From positions 14,167,991-14,231,990 of the forward strand of contig CM029367.1 of the NCBI GenBank assembly GCA_017165825.1: a DNA stretch of 64,000 nt. Reading direction: 5' to 3'. The notes below the pieces were generated by a model. It did no database searches. It was given only the letters and a program-made list of their open reading frames with translations, and was not told the origin of the DNA. This DNA is from Hepsetus odoe. Taxonomy: Eukaryota; Chordata; Actinopteri; Characiformes; Hepsetidae. The translations under genes and the position numbers were made by a program. This document shows positions 23,401 through 32,954 of this stretch, one piece after another; positions within the stretch are counted from its first letter, which is position 1, and each line of letters opens with the position of its first letter.

Positions 23401-25606
23401 ATAAAATCGCCAGAGTCCATTTAGGGCATTTTATGGAATGCACGGCTGTAAAATTTACCATTATCAAATGGCAATCTTGCTAAACAAGCTCATCATGGGT
23501 GAAAAACGACAGCTAAGAAGCTGGAAAGTTGATGACAGTGTCCAAGCACCATATGATCAACACCGGCGGCTGCTGCTAAAACAACGGGCCACAGTTTAAC
23601 ACCAGTCAGTATGTTTCCAGATTAGTAGAAACTTTCACTATAAGGCTTAGTGAGAGGATTATTATAAATGGTACAAAAATTACAGAACAGAAACTGGTCA
23701 ATTGTCCATCTGTGAACACTTCAGTAAAAATGTCCATTTCATCTGATAGTTGTCTAAGGATTTTTACCTCAAGAAATGTATGAAAGTATTAATAAATGCT
23801 ATTAAAAACAACTTTAAATAGGACACCTAACATACGAATGGTCATTCAAACCCAGTGACACGCAACTTCCATGAGCTGGGAATTATCACAGTCCAAAAAC
23901 ACGCCTGTTCCCAGAAAACAAACCACCACGAGTCCGACAAACTAGCTAACCCACTGGGAAACTCGCTTCAGCAAAGAAGCCTGGAAAAGCCACTTCCTAC
24001 TATATATTCTACTGAGAGAATATATCCTCTATATATTTAGATTATAGCATTAAAGACTGAAACATCCATAAAAATTAAACAACAACAACTGAAACAAATA
24101 TAAATAATTTTTTTTTTTTAAGTCACTGATTAAAATATATCAGGTTTTGGATTTGCAATACCCTTCATCAGCTCAAAGATCAGATCATTCATTTGATTTA
24201 TCCTATCCTCCATTCAGTCTCAGGAAAAAGGCACTAGACTTTTCCTGGGATGGTCTCGCTACCTTTAGTTAGGAAGCGTAATCATACAGACTTCACACAT
24301 CCTGTCCCAATGCCAGGCTTTCTGTTTTCATCAGAAATGGGCTATTAGGTCACGAAAAGGTGCAAAAATTGGGGAAATAAAAACATATTTATAGACCACT
24401 TTTGAGGGACCGTGTTCATCTGCACCTCGATGAAGTAAACACTATGACCAGCACCCTCCCTGGCAGTGCGTGATTAAACTGAAAGCTGTCATTAAAAAGA
24501 GTTTTTTATTAAATCATTCATTCCCAGCGCTAGCCTGTCTTTATCGGAACGTATTTTAAAGCCTAAAATACCGACGGTAATGGACAGACGGATCACTGAC
24601 ATTTGCTTCATGCAACTGCAAGACGATCCTGAATACTGAAAAAATCCTGAAAAATCTTAATCCAGATCCCTGGGGTCAACACTGAGATGGTGATTATTTA
24701 CTGACGTCCTGCATTCTGGAGCTTTTTCTTAACTTCATCTCTGAACTTGAAACGATTCTAAAGAAGAAACAGAGCAAGGATCAAAGTTCCAGATCAATCG
24801 GAGGGATGATGTGCGCAGGCTAGTTCAGACTCAAGTCTCTTCTCTTCTGGGTGACGGTATTTCCACCGGTTCAGAGCAGAGATGGGAACGGTACCTCGCT
24901 CAAGGGTATCCCAGGACGACCTACCGCTCTGGGGTTTCGAACGCACGACCTTCCTGGGGCCTAGCGCAACAGGTCCCTAACCGCTAGGTTTCTCTGCATT
25001 TAACCCACACGCAACATGCAGCATCCGGGAAGCGGTGATGGGCACAGTACCTTCCTCATGGGTACCTCAGGGCAACCTGATGGTCTGGGATTCGAACCCA
25101 TGCCCTGGTCCTGGGGCCTAGCGCTACAGGTTTACAGGTTTTGCTGAACGTGTTCTTTTCGCGGGGAGTTTAAACCGTGACCGAGCCGCCCTGCTCTGGG
25201 ACCGTGTGCGTGCGCAGCAGTCACCTCGGAGGTCTCCCACTCCGTCTGCGTCCGAGTCCTTGAAGGAGCGCGGGTAGACCTGGTACACCGCGGTGGTCTG
25301 CCACCAGCGGAGGCAGGGCGGGGAGAAGGCGATGAGGGCGGCGGTGAGCGCCACGAGCGCCACAGTGCAGACCAGCACGAGCCAGAAGAGCAGCTCGCGC
25401 GGGATCCGGTAGCGCGCCCGGCCCGAGTACAGCAGCAGCACCTCCTTGGGCATCCCGGCGTAGGGCCGGAGCTGCGTGTAGTTCTCCTCCCCGCTCTCAC
25501 TGGCCGGCGCGCACACCGCCGCCTCCTGCTGCTCCTCAAAGCCCGGGTTCTCCAAGCCTTCCCTCAGCTCCATGCCGGCGCCCTGCTCGCCTTTCTTCAG
25601 GCTCAT
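17464..25606 (-). CDS. slc3a1: rBAT, heavy subunit of the cystine/dibasic amino-acid transporter, complete 10-exon gene
   Basis: rBAT is a type II membrane glycoprotein that chaperones SLC7A9 (b0,+AT) to the apical membrane of kidney and gut cells. Minus-strand coding exons: 25225-25606, 23000-23179, 22695-22837, 22385-22510, 19835-19954, 18959-19083, 18673-18874, 18395-18571, 17993-18118, 17464-17889; about 668 aa (human 685). N-cytoplasmic region with YAGMPKEVLL and SGRARYRIPRE, one membrane helix about 72-94, then Cys98 (SPPCLRWW), equivalent to the light-chain disulphide Cys114 of human. The GH13 Ca-loop DSDADGVGDLRG follows. All GH13 signatures are readable: Asp194 (MDYIPNH), Arg292/Asp294 (GFRMDAVKH), Glu364 (VTESY) and NHD429-431. 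Recalled human rBAT lacks the second and fourth in full. Tail-to-tail with prepl; the 5' end has a TATA box. Confidence 0.92.
19084..19834 (-). other. slc3a1: slc3a1 intron 5
   Basis: 751 bp, AT-rich. No repeat or exon recognised. Confidence 0.65.
19904..19906 (-). other. slc3a1: slc3a1 GH13 nucleophile-position Asp294 codon
   Basis: GAT within GFRMDAVKH in exon 5. The Arg two residues before it (Arg292) is the residue that GH13 enzymes need and that recalled human rBAT replaces with Ser (GFSLDAVKF). Confidence 0.8.
20181..20420 (+). repeat. tRNA-derived SINE, near full length
   Basis: Starts 'GGGGCAGCGGTGGTCTAGTG' and ends 'AGTCACTTTCACTTC'. Antisense to slc3a1. Confidence 0.85.
21108..21250 (+). 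repeat. Fish dispersed repeat, internally deleted
   Basis: Starts like the fish repeat 'cattattatctcagctgctcatcctg' family and ends 'GAACATGCAGAGTCCACA...GGCTCGAACCCAGGACC'. The middle of the usual 250-300 bp unit is missing. Recognition is from memory of the repeat phrase. Confidence 0.5.
21775..22020 (+). repeat. tRNA-derived SINE, variant with a different tail
   Basis: Same head and body, with a good B box 'GGGGGTTCGAACCCC'. The 3' end is 'TTTCCCATTCGTGGGATTAT' followed by AATAAAGG and (ATT)n instead of CACTTTCA. This marks a second subfamily with a different 3' end. Confidence 0.8.
22051..22290 (-). repeat. tRNA-derived SINE, near full length
   Basis: Reverse orientation, 30 bp from the variant copy, so the two form an inverted pair. 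The head ends 'CTAGGCCACCGCTGCCCC'. Confidence 0.85.
24881..24988 (-). repeat. tRNA-derived SINE, truncated
   Basis: Holds body plus head region (from 'GGGAACGGTACCTCGCTCAA' to 'CCTAACCGCTAGG'). The tail half is absent. Adjacent to a second copy in the same orientation. Confidence 0.65.
24989..25132 (-). repeat. tRNA-derived SINE, truncated, tandem to the previous copy
   Basis: Runs from 'TGCATTTAACCCACACGCAA' to 'GGGCCTAGCGCTACAGG'. Both this copy and its neighbour share the odd 'CTAGCGC' variant in the head, suggesting one local duplication rather than two insertions. It ends about 90 bp from slc3a1 exon 1. Confidence 0.65.
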
Positions 25607-25715
25607 TCTGCGCTCCTTCCTCCCACTTTCAGTCTCGCTTTCTCTCGGCGCCGCGAGACGAGGCGAGTCCGCCTGAGGGGCGCTTTTATAACATGCCCAA
25701 GTTCAGAGAACCCGG

Positions 25716-25766
<51 letters not shown>

Positions 25767-25830
25767 GTGGAGACTGCGAAGTGGCCTTACGCCACACCTC
25801 TTTAGTTTCCTATTAACTTCAGCGCCTGAA
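25607..25830 (-). promoter_or_regulatory. slc3a1: slc3a1 core promoter with TATA box and adjacent CA repeat
   Basis: TATAAAAG on the minus strand at 25683-25690 puts the start site near 25655-25660 and gives a 5' UTR of about 50 nt. A 48-bp (AC)n run (25718-25765) sits just 27 bp upstream of the TATA box. A GTTAAT half-site of HNF1 type at 25812-25817 (minus strand) would fit kidney/gut expression but is weak evidence. Confidence 0.6.
25718..25765. repeat. (AC)n microsatellite in the slc3a1 promoter
   Basis: About 24 uninterrupted CA units. Confidence 0.95.
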
Positions 25831-26324
25831 GCTAACCTGCTAGCCAACCTGTTTACCTCAGAAAATTAACGGACTAAGCTAAGCTAACGCAAACGCACAG
25901 ATCCTACAGCCCTCCACACAAATTTGTCACCACTAATGAACTCAAAAGCTGAGATTTCCTGCGGCTATCACATTAAATAGTGTGTGTGAGGTGTTTGTAT
26001 CCAAGCAGTCACCTGTTAAACCAGTAAAACTCAACAAAAACAGCCCACACACACAGAATGAATGTATAATCCTTCTCCAGACATTCTTCGAAAGGTCACC
26101 GGTGTGTGACCGAGTAACTGGCTGCTGCTCCGGTGATGTTCTCTCCGGTTCAGGCTGAAGCAGGCCCGGATGTTCTTCTTTAAACAGAACGGTGCTTCAT
26201 CGTTTCATTTTTTAATCAAGAAGAACTGATAGTGAAATATGTTTCAGTACCCGCGAATCATCCAGTACTGTTCTTCATCTTAACCCATTTTAGGAGAACC
26301 TCCAAAGGAGTTTAGGTGGATTTC

Positions 26325-26710
26325 CCAGTAGTGAGACCAGCTATGTTATACGGGAAAAGACTGGAGGTGGAGCTGGAGGTGTCAGAATTAAAGATGCTGA
26401 GATTTTCTTTGGGTGTGACAAGGATGGACAGCATTAGAAAGAAGTATATTAGAGGGACAGCTCAGGTTGGACTTTTTGAACACATAGGGAGAGAAAAGTG
26501 AAAGCAAGGTTGCGTTTGGACATGTCCAGAGGAGAGATGAGGATTATATTGGGAGGAGGATGTTGAGGATGGAGCTGCCAGGAAAGAGGAGAACAGGAAG
26601 ACCAAAGAGGAGGTTTATGGATGTGGTAAGAGAGAACATGCAGGTGGAAAGTTTGAAGGAGGAAGATGCAGAGGACCGGAAGAAATGGAAACGAATGATC
26701 CACACTCTGC
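26325..26710 (+). mobile_element. RTE-like LINE, 3' fragment
   Basis: Corresponds to the 3' coding end of the LINE at 43096-46087: shared words include 'GTGAGACCAGCTATGTT', 'AGAGGGACAGCTCAGGTTGG' and 'GGACATGTCCAGAGGAGAGA'. Encoded words are ELPGKRRTGRPKRRFMD and EEDAEDRKKW. 5'-truncated, as is usual for LINE inserts; frame-broken. Confidence 0.8.
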
Positions 26711-27136
26711 TGAGTGTTGAAGAGCAAAAAAACACCTCTCTTGTTGCAGCGATGTGTGCAGAGCACAGTCACCACAAGGACGGTCAGTTGGAAGTATCTT
26801 GGATTAGGTTTCCACAGCAGAGCAGCCCAACAGTAGCATAAGATCACCATGTGCAAGTGTCTGCTGGAGCGGTGTAAGGCACATAGTAGCGAAGAGCTCT
26901 GAAGTGATGAGAGATGCTTCACCCGGGTCACCTGAACCTGGGTTTGGTGTGTGAAGACTTGTGTCCATCAACATTGCTGCCCAACCTGTGTAACGCTTAA
27001 TGGGTGAAAATGTAGTGGAGCGTCTTACAGCAGCAAAGTGCTACCAGGTCTTTATTGATGCACATAAATTTGGAATGAAGTGTTGAACAATCATGTAAAC
27101 ATTTAGATGACAAACTTTTGTCCATGTGGTCTATTA

Positions 27137-28762
27137 CAGTCCCGATCAAAAGTTTAAGACCGCTTGAAAATGGCAAAAAAAATCATATGTTGCATGGTTG
27201 GATCTTAACAAGGTTCCAAGTAGAACTTCAACATGCTACAAGAAGAAATGGGAGTGAGACAAAACATTTCTTTGAGCAGCAATTTATTGAAAACAATGCT
27301 TAAACTGAAGCAGGCTGTTTTACAGCTGATCAAAATCTTAGGACCACATGCCTTTAAAAGGCCAAATCTGCAAAAATGTGGATTCATTGCCATTTTCTGT
27401 CAGGTAGTCACACTGTCATGACGTTCTGATGGCAAAGGCAAAAATGATGGGTTGAACTGTATAAGCAGGGTCTCTCGCAGTGCTGCTGGGGTGGGACGCA
27501 GTAAGACAGTCATTTGGACTTTTGCACTTCAAAAATTCGTTGCGGCATGCTTGATGCAAGCGTTTCCATGAGGTGAGTGGGAACATTTCTCCAAGTGGTG
27601 AAGACGGACACACGAAGGATATCTACTGTCTGGAACTGTTGTCCATGTTTGTAAACTTCCCTTGCCATCCATCCCCAAAGGTTATCAATTGGATTTAGAT
27701 CAGGGGAACACGCAGGATGGTCCAAAAGAGGGATGTTATTCTCCTGGAAGAAGTCCCTTGTCCTGCGGGCACTGTGTACTGTAGCGTTGTCCTGTGGGAA
27801 AACCCAGTCGTTACCACACAGACGAGGGCCCTCAGTCATGATGCTCTCTGCAACATCTGGACATAGCCAGCAGCCATTTGACTCCCCTGCACCTATCGAA
27901 GCTCCATTGTTCCACTGAAGGAAAAAGCACCCCAGACAATTATGGCTCCTCCTCCACTGTGGCGCGTAGAAAACATCTCAGGTGGGATCTGCTTGTAATG
28001 GCAGTAACATTGGAAACTATCAGGACCATCAAGGTTAAATTTTTTCTCATCAGAGAATAAAACTTTCTTCCACCTTTCAATGTCCCATGTTTGGTGCTCT
28101 CTTGCAAAGTCCAAACGGTCAGTTCTGTGGTGTTCAAGGAGACGAGGCCTTTGAAGACGTTTTTTTGTTTTTGAAGCCTTTCAGTCTCAGATGCCGTCTG
28201 ATGGTTATGGGGCTGCAGTCAGCACCAGTACCGGCCTTAACTTGGGTCAAGGATCGTCCCGTGTCTTGACGGACAGCCAATTGGATCCTCTGGCTCAGTG
28301 CTAGTGAAATTTTTTTGGGTCTTCCACTTGACTTTTTTGTTCCATAACCCTCAGGATCATTTAAGAAATTCCAAATGACTGTCTTACTGCGTCCCACCCC
28401 AGCAGCGATGGCGCACTGCGAGAGACCCTGCTTATACAGTTCAACCCATCATTTTTGCCTTTGCCATCAGAACGTCATGACAGTGTGACTACCTGACAGA
28501 AAATGGCAATGAATCCACATTTTTGCAGATTTGGCCTTTTAAAGGCATGTGGTCCTAAGATTTTGATCAGCTGTAAAACAGCCTGCTTCAGTTTAAGCAT
28601 TGTTTTCAATAAATTCAAAGAACTCAAAGAAATGTTTTGTCTCACTCCCATTTCTTCTTGTAGCATGTTGAAGCTCTACTTGGAACCTTGCCAAGATCTT
28701 ACCATGCAACATATGATTTTTTTGCCATTTGTAAAGTGGTCTCAAACTTTTGATCGGGACTG
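27137..28762 (-). mobile_element. Tc1/mariner-superfamily element with long terminal inverted repeats
   Basis: The ends CAGTCCCGATCAAAAGTTT are inverted copies flanked by TA (27135-27136 and 28763-28764). Inverted repeats extend about 380 bp (27137-27517 versus 28371-28762), with a roughly 9-bp gap in the left one. The transposase on the minus strand is split over three frames: N-terminal RSKTVIWNFLNDPEGYGTKK and SGRPKKIS near 28330-28395; first Asp in LFSDEKKFNLDG; second in PQDNATVHSA; third position in SPDLNPIDNLWG. The spacing between the last two acidic positions is 34 residues, and the last is Asp where Tc1 proteins usually have Glu. Frame breaks make it inactive. Confidence 0.85.
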
Positions 28763-29129
28763 TACAATATCGCAGCCTAATGTCCTGATTTGAGGATGTC
28801 TAGTGTGAACAGGAGTTTTGGTCATGTTGAAAGGCACATTACCATTTCCGCTGTCTTTGACAATCCCTACGTGAATCTAAGTTCATTAAGCTCCACCAGC
28901 TGCAATACTTTTCTGGAAACAACAAACAAGCCTAAGTCTGGATTTGTAGAGTAGCCATATGTGAGATCCATATATTTAGGTTGGAAATCCTGCTGGTTTA
29001 CACCATGTTTTCAGAAGTTTTCTTCAGTTTGTTTCAGACTCTTAAACCAGCTTTAAACCTTAAACTTGATCCTTCTGTCTAAACACAATATAGTACAAAT
29101 AGAAAAGTAACAGAAACGGAAATGTTCCA

Positions 29130-29480
29130 GGTTAGATCCTTCACTTAGCATTTTGGCAGCAACAACGGCCTTCTTGGGGATGACCCTACAAGTTTTGGAT
29201 GCGATTCTATTAGACATTTCTCCCAGGCTTTACAGAATGATTGAAGCTCAACCAGGCATTTTTCAAGTCTCAAGATGCTCTACTGCATCCAGGTCTGGAC
29301 TTTCTGACTTTGGGTATTCCTGATACAATGGGAAAGATTTTCATTATTTTACTTTTCCTCTATCTTGACCACTCATACAGTGCAGAAAATCATCACCATA
29401 GCACGATGCTGCCACCACCTTTGACTAACCATTTAGAAATGCTCATCATCTTTCTGTAAGATTTTCCACTCTCTGATCGC
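29130..29480 (-). mobile_element. Degraded Tc1-like transposase relic
   Basis: The minus strand near 29394-29425 reads VKGGGSIVLW, the conserved Tc1 block between the first two catalytic Asp residues. Flanking sequence resembles other fish Tc1 copies but has no clear ends. Confidence 0.45.
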
Positions 29481-29574
29481 GACCACTGGCTTACTGGTTA
29501 CATTCCTAACCAAGTACCCCATTTCCGTGAAACTGTGTAGGTGTGGGTGGCCAGATGAAAGAATCCTGTTGAGC

Positions 29575-29700
29575 TGCCCCCTGCTCCCCAGGCGTTTTCA
29601 ATAGCTGCCCCCTGCTGCACAAGTATGGTAAAATGCAGAGGTGTAATTTCATTGTGGTTCACTGTGTTAGTCACACATTAGAGATTAGTCACTTTCATAT
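29575..29700 (+). repeat. tRNA-derived SINE, 5'-truncated
   Basis: Body and tail only: 'GCGTTTTCAATAGCTGCCCC' to 'TAGTCACTTTCATATTC'. Confidence 0.7.
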
Positions 29701-31028
29701 TCTGTTGAACATCGTTTCACATATTTACATAATTCATAAGGATAAGCAAAGCAATGACCTGATTTTTTGTTTCCCCAGGACATGAAGCTGTTTGCTCTGT
29801 GGATCCAGCCCAATTAGTCTGAAACCAGGTACTGTAACCCTACAGTCTCTACTATGCTGTAATACTCCAGTGGGGTGGTGTTGGTCTGCCCAAGTACCAG
29901 GTATTACAAAAGTGTCAAGTTATTTGAACTATAAAATATTTGTTGGCTGAACGGTAGGACGCATCTAGGATGTACCTCACCAAGAGGTACATCCTAGCAA
30001 TTTAAATTCTTGCTGGTTTCTACAAATTTTCCTTTGGCTACATGGTCAAGAGCAAAATTTACATTTTCACCTGGAGCAGACTTCTTAAATTAAAATACTG
30101 TCTTTATTTATTAAAAACTGAAAGTATCCCTGGATTCCCTTAAAGCAGACTCAGCAAAATACCTCCGAAGCATAGTCCCGTCATTCTCCAAGACTCACCA
30201 CGAAACCCTCTTTTGAAATTATGATGCTACACTTATTGCTTGAATACTTGGAATTGCATCTTCTGCTACAGAGAAAAACCTCACAAATCATTTATTTTGG
30301 TTGAAAAGCATGAAAACTCTGATACCGCCTCAATGGCTGAAGATTCTTACACAATGGTCATAATTTAAACATAGTGTTGGAAAACCTAAAATAAATCAGC
30401 TAGAGTCAGCCACTGAACTGCTTGATCGTTCACAACCGATTTCTTCAAATATAAAGCAATAAATACGGCTTCACATGTTGCAATTAGAAGTGTTTCAATG
30501 CCAGTCCTAATACTACACTGGCAAGTTTGAGAGGAAATGCAGACTTGTACAGGAACGATGTCTGTTCATTGACCAATTTTATCAGTCTGATTCGAAGTCT
30601 GAAATCTGAACGAAATACATTCAAAAGGGTTTTTTTTTTGTTTTTGTTTTTTGTTTTTAAAAAAAACACCAGAAGTACACCCTCACTTTAGTATAGACAT
30701 GTCCTTACTTGAGAGCTGGGTTAGTAACCACTGTCACATTACACATACCCATGCAATAAAAAAAAAAAAAATTTAAAAAAACCTTTCTAGAGGTGAAATT
30801 CGTAACAGCAGAAAACACTAATTGCTCCTGTGACATTTACTAGTTCAACCTTTAACAAAGTAGCAGGCTGCAAAAAATGTACATAGCAAATCCAAAAAAA
30901 AAAAAAAAAAAAAAAAAGGGAGAAAAATAGAAAACACCATCTAAATGTCAAGGCTTCCTCCCTAATTGGAAATTTACATAAGGCTTTTGTCATTGCAATA
31001 CAAGATGAAGAACAACTTTTACTTGATC

Positions 31029-31034
31029 TTTATT
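31029..31034 (-). terminator. ppm1b: ppm1b distal poly(A) signal candidate
   Basis: AATAAAG on the minus strand, about 1.9 kb after the stop codon. Confidence 0.4.
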
Positions 31035-32706
31035 GTTCTGCTCAAGTTCACCTTGCAGTTCTTATGTTAGCAATTAATTCTGCAGTCATCTATTACTCCT
31101 GAAAATGCCTTTGAGCAAAACCTGTATCACAGTTGTACGCAGAGTTTGAAAACAATGCGTGAATTTATCATAAAGCTTGTATTTATGTTCAGCTAACCAA
31201 AACAAAAAAAAAAACAAACAAAAAAAAAAACCCACACCATTTTACAATATATCTGAGGACAAAAAAGGCAGGTTGTTTGAAGAGTTCTGTTGTGCATTGT
31301 GAACGTGACAACTGAGGTGAAAAGAAGGCAGAGATATGATACAGAGAAGTGGAGGTGATGAGTAGTGTGACTTTCTTGGGTACCTAAAGGATTTCTTTCA
31401 GTCCCCAACACTCAAGTTTTGGGCAACAGAGTTACACTAAAACATTATTTGTACAATCTCAGTATGTCAAAATAATTCACACTTCATTCTTCTGTTGTCA
31501 GCCGCACATGACTACATACACACTGGCCAAATCATGTCAAACCACTTCAAGAAAGGAGCTTTAACACCACATTTAGGGCACGGGCTTAATGGGGATAGTG
31601 TTGTTATGGTATACATGCGAAGACAAAATATAGGACACAACTAGTTTGTCATCAGAGATCTTTCTGTTGAAAGCTGGACTGTTTTTACTAAATTTATGTA
31701 AACAGCATTTAATGTATACAGAGTTTCTTTTCCATTTAAACATTTCACAGACATATGAACTAGGTTTCCGCTGGAAACTTTGTTTCCATCAGGATTTAAT
31801 TCAGCATTTCTTTGCATTTACTAGTATTAATAAATATTCTTATCCATTCAAATGATGGTGAATCAGTTATCAATCTTTAGAAACCTAAAGAGCAGGGTGG
31901 GAGGGGATATATGAATAAATAAAACTCAAAACTTTTGGGCATTAGCCATCTCAAATCGACTACTGGAAATAAAAGTGATACCATTGTTCTTTGCAACATT
32001 TCCATATTGCAAAATGTTCAATTAATGGTGGCATGGATTTCAGGGATGGGTGAGATCAAGCCTCAGTGGTTTGACATGGAATGACTGGGGGAAACAAACC
32101 TTTGTCACGTCTATTGCTTCTCAAACAGTAAGCCATAAACGACAATACTCAAGAAGGGAAAAAAAAATAAAAAATATGAATTTATATATCTCTCTATATA
32201 TATTCTATACTCTCTGAAACAGCAGGATTAAACGCTTATAACAACCAAATGAGTGATAATCTGCAGGGTGAAGCGATATTGACACAGTCTCTTTCCAGAA
32301 TCGTCTATCAGAGTATGTGTATGTGTGGGGCGGTTGAGGGTGTACAAGGTGCAAAAAGCCATCAAGCTCCAAACCTTTCCACACAGGTTATGTTGTAATG
32401 TAGCAATTCCTCCAAACTTGTTCCACATGCAATCATCAGTCAAGAAAATCCTGATTAAAGCCAGTAATGGTCCATAAGCCCCCCAGGGTAAGGGGTAGCA
32501 GTGGTCTCACATTGCCCAGCAGCTCTTTTGTGCTCTGGGCTGATGGCCATGAAAGTGCCACAAACCCAAGTCCCCCCCCATCTGTAGCCGATTAGAAAAA
32601 GGCACCACAGCGCTTATGGGCGTGAATCGCCCCAAACATCAGTTTCAGCAAGAGCATCATCAACCAAAAAATAATAATTAAGCGCAAAAAAAAAAAAAAA
32701 AAAGTC

Positions 32707-32712
32707 TTTATT
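32707..32712 (-). terminator. ppm1b: ppm1b proximal poly(A) signal candidate
   Basis: AATAAAG on the minus strand, followed at once by a run of about 18 T, a plausible downstream element. Confidence 0.45.
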
Positions 32713-32778
32713 GTTTGATGTGTATTTTGACTTGTGATGTGTTTACTAAAGCTGAAGTTCTTCTTTCCCTTATTTTTA

Positions 32779-32809
<31 letters not shown>

Positions 32810-32954
32810 GGTTCTGCAGTCCATCTGGACTGAATGCTTTTTCCTTTTTCCGCCCAAACATTCTCTTGGTTTCTTACAAAAAAATGAAATAAAAATATGA
32901 AGCATGTCTTCCGAACAGAAGAATCCTTCTGCCTTGGGCCCTCGGGTTGGCCAG

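Larger units (their letters stand above)
23180..25224 (-). other. slc3a1: slc3a1 intron 1
   Basis: 2.0 kb. Mostly AT-rich and unassigned from 23180 to about 24880, then two truncated SINEs side by side (24881-24988 and 24989-25132). Confidence 0.65.
25831..31009. other. Intergenic region slc3a1-ppm1b
   Basis: About 5.2 kb with no host gene recognised. It holds a LINE 3' fragment (26325-26710), a Tc1-like element (27137-28762), a Tc1 relic (about 29130-29480), a SINE piece (29575-29700), and AT-rich DNA with poly(A) runs at about 30763-30777 and 30895-30917. Confidence 0.65.
31010..32954 (-). other. ppm1b: ppm1b 3' untranslated region
   Basis: Follows the TAG at 32955-32957 on the minus strand. 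Candidate poly(A) signals are AATAAA at 32707-32712 (proximal, about 245 nt after the stop) and at 31029-31034 (distal, about 1.9 kb). Long A-runs on the plus strand at about 32686-32703 and 32782-32809 would be poly(U) tracts in the mRNA. The extent is inferred from the hexamers; no transcript was available. Confidence 0.55.

Noticed and set aside
25132..25539. Arg/Ser-rich open frame on the minus strand
   Set aside because: Alternative frame of the GC-rich slc3a1 exon 1.
26449..26931. 160-codon open frame on the minus strand
   Set aside because: Antisense of the LINE 3' fragment; no independent gene signal.
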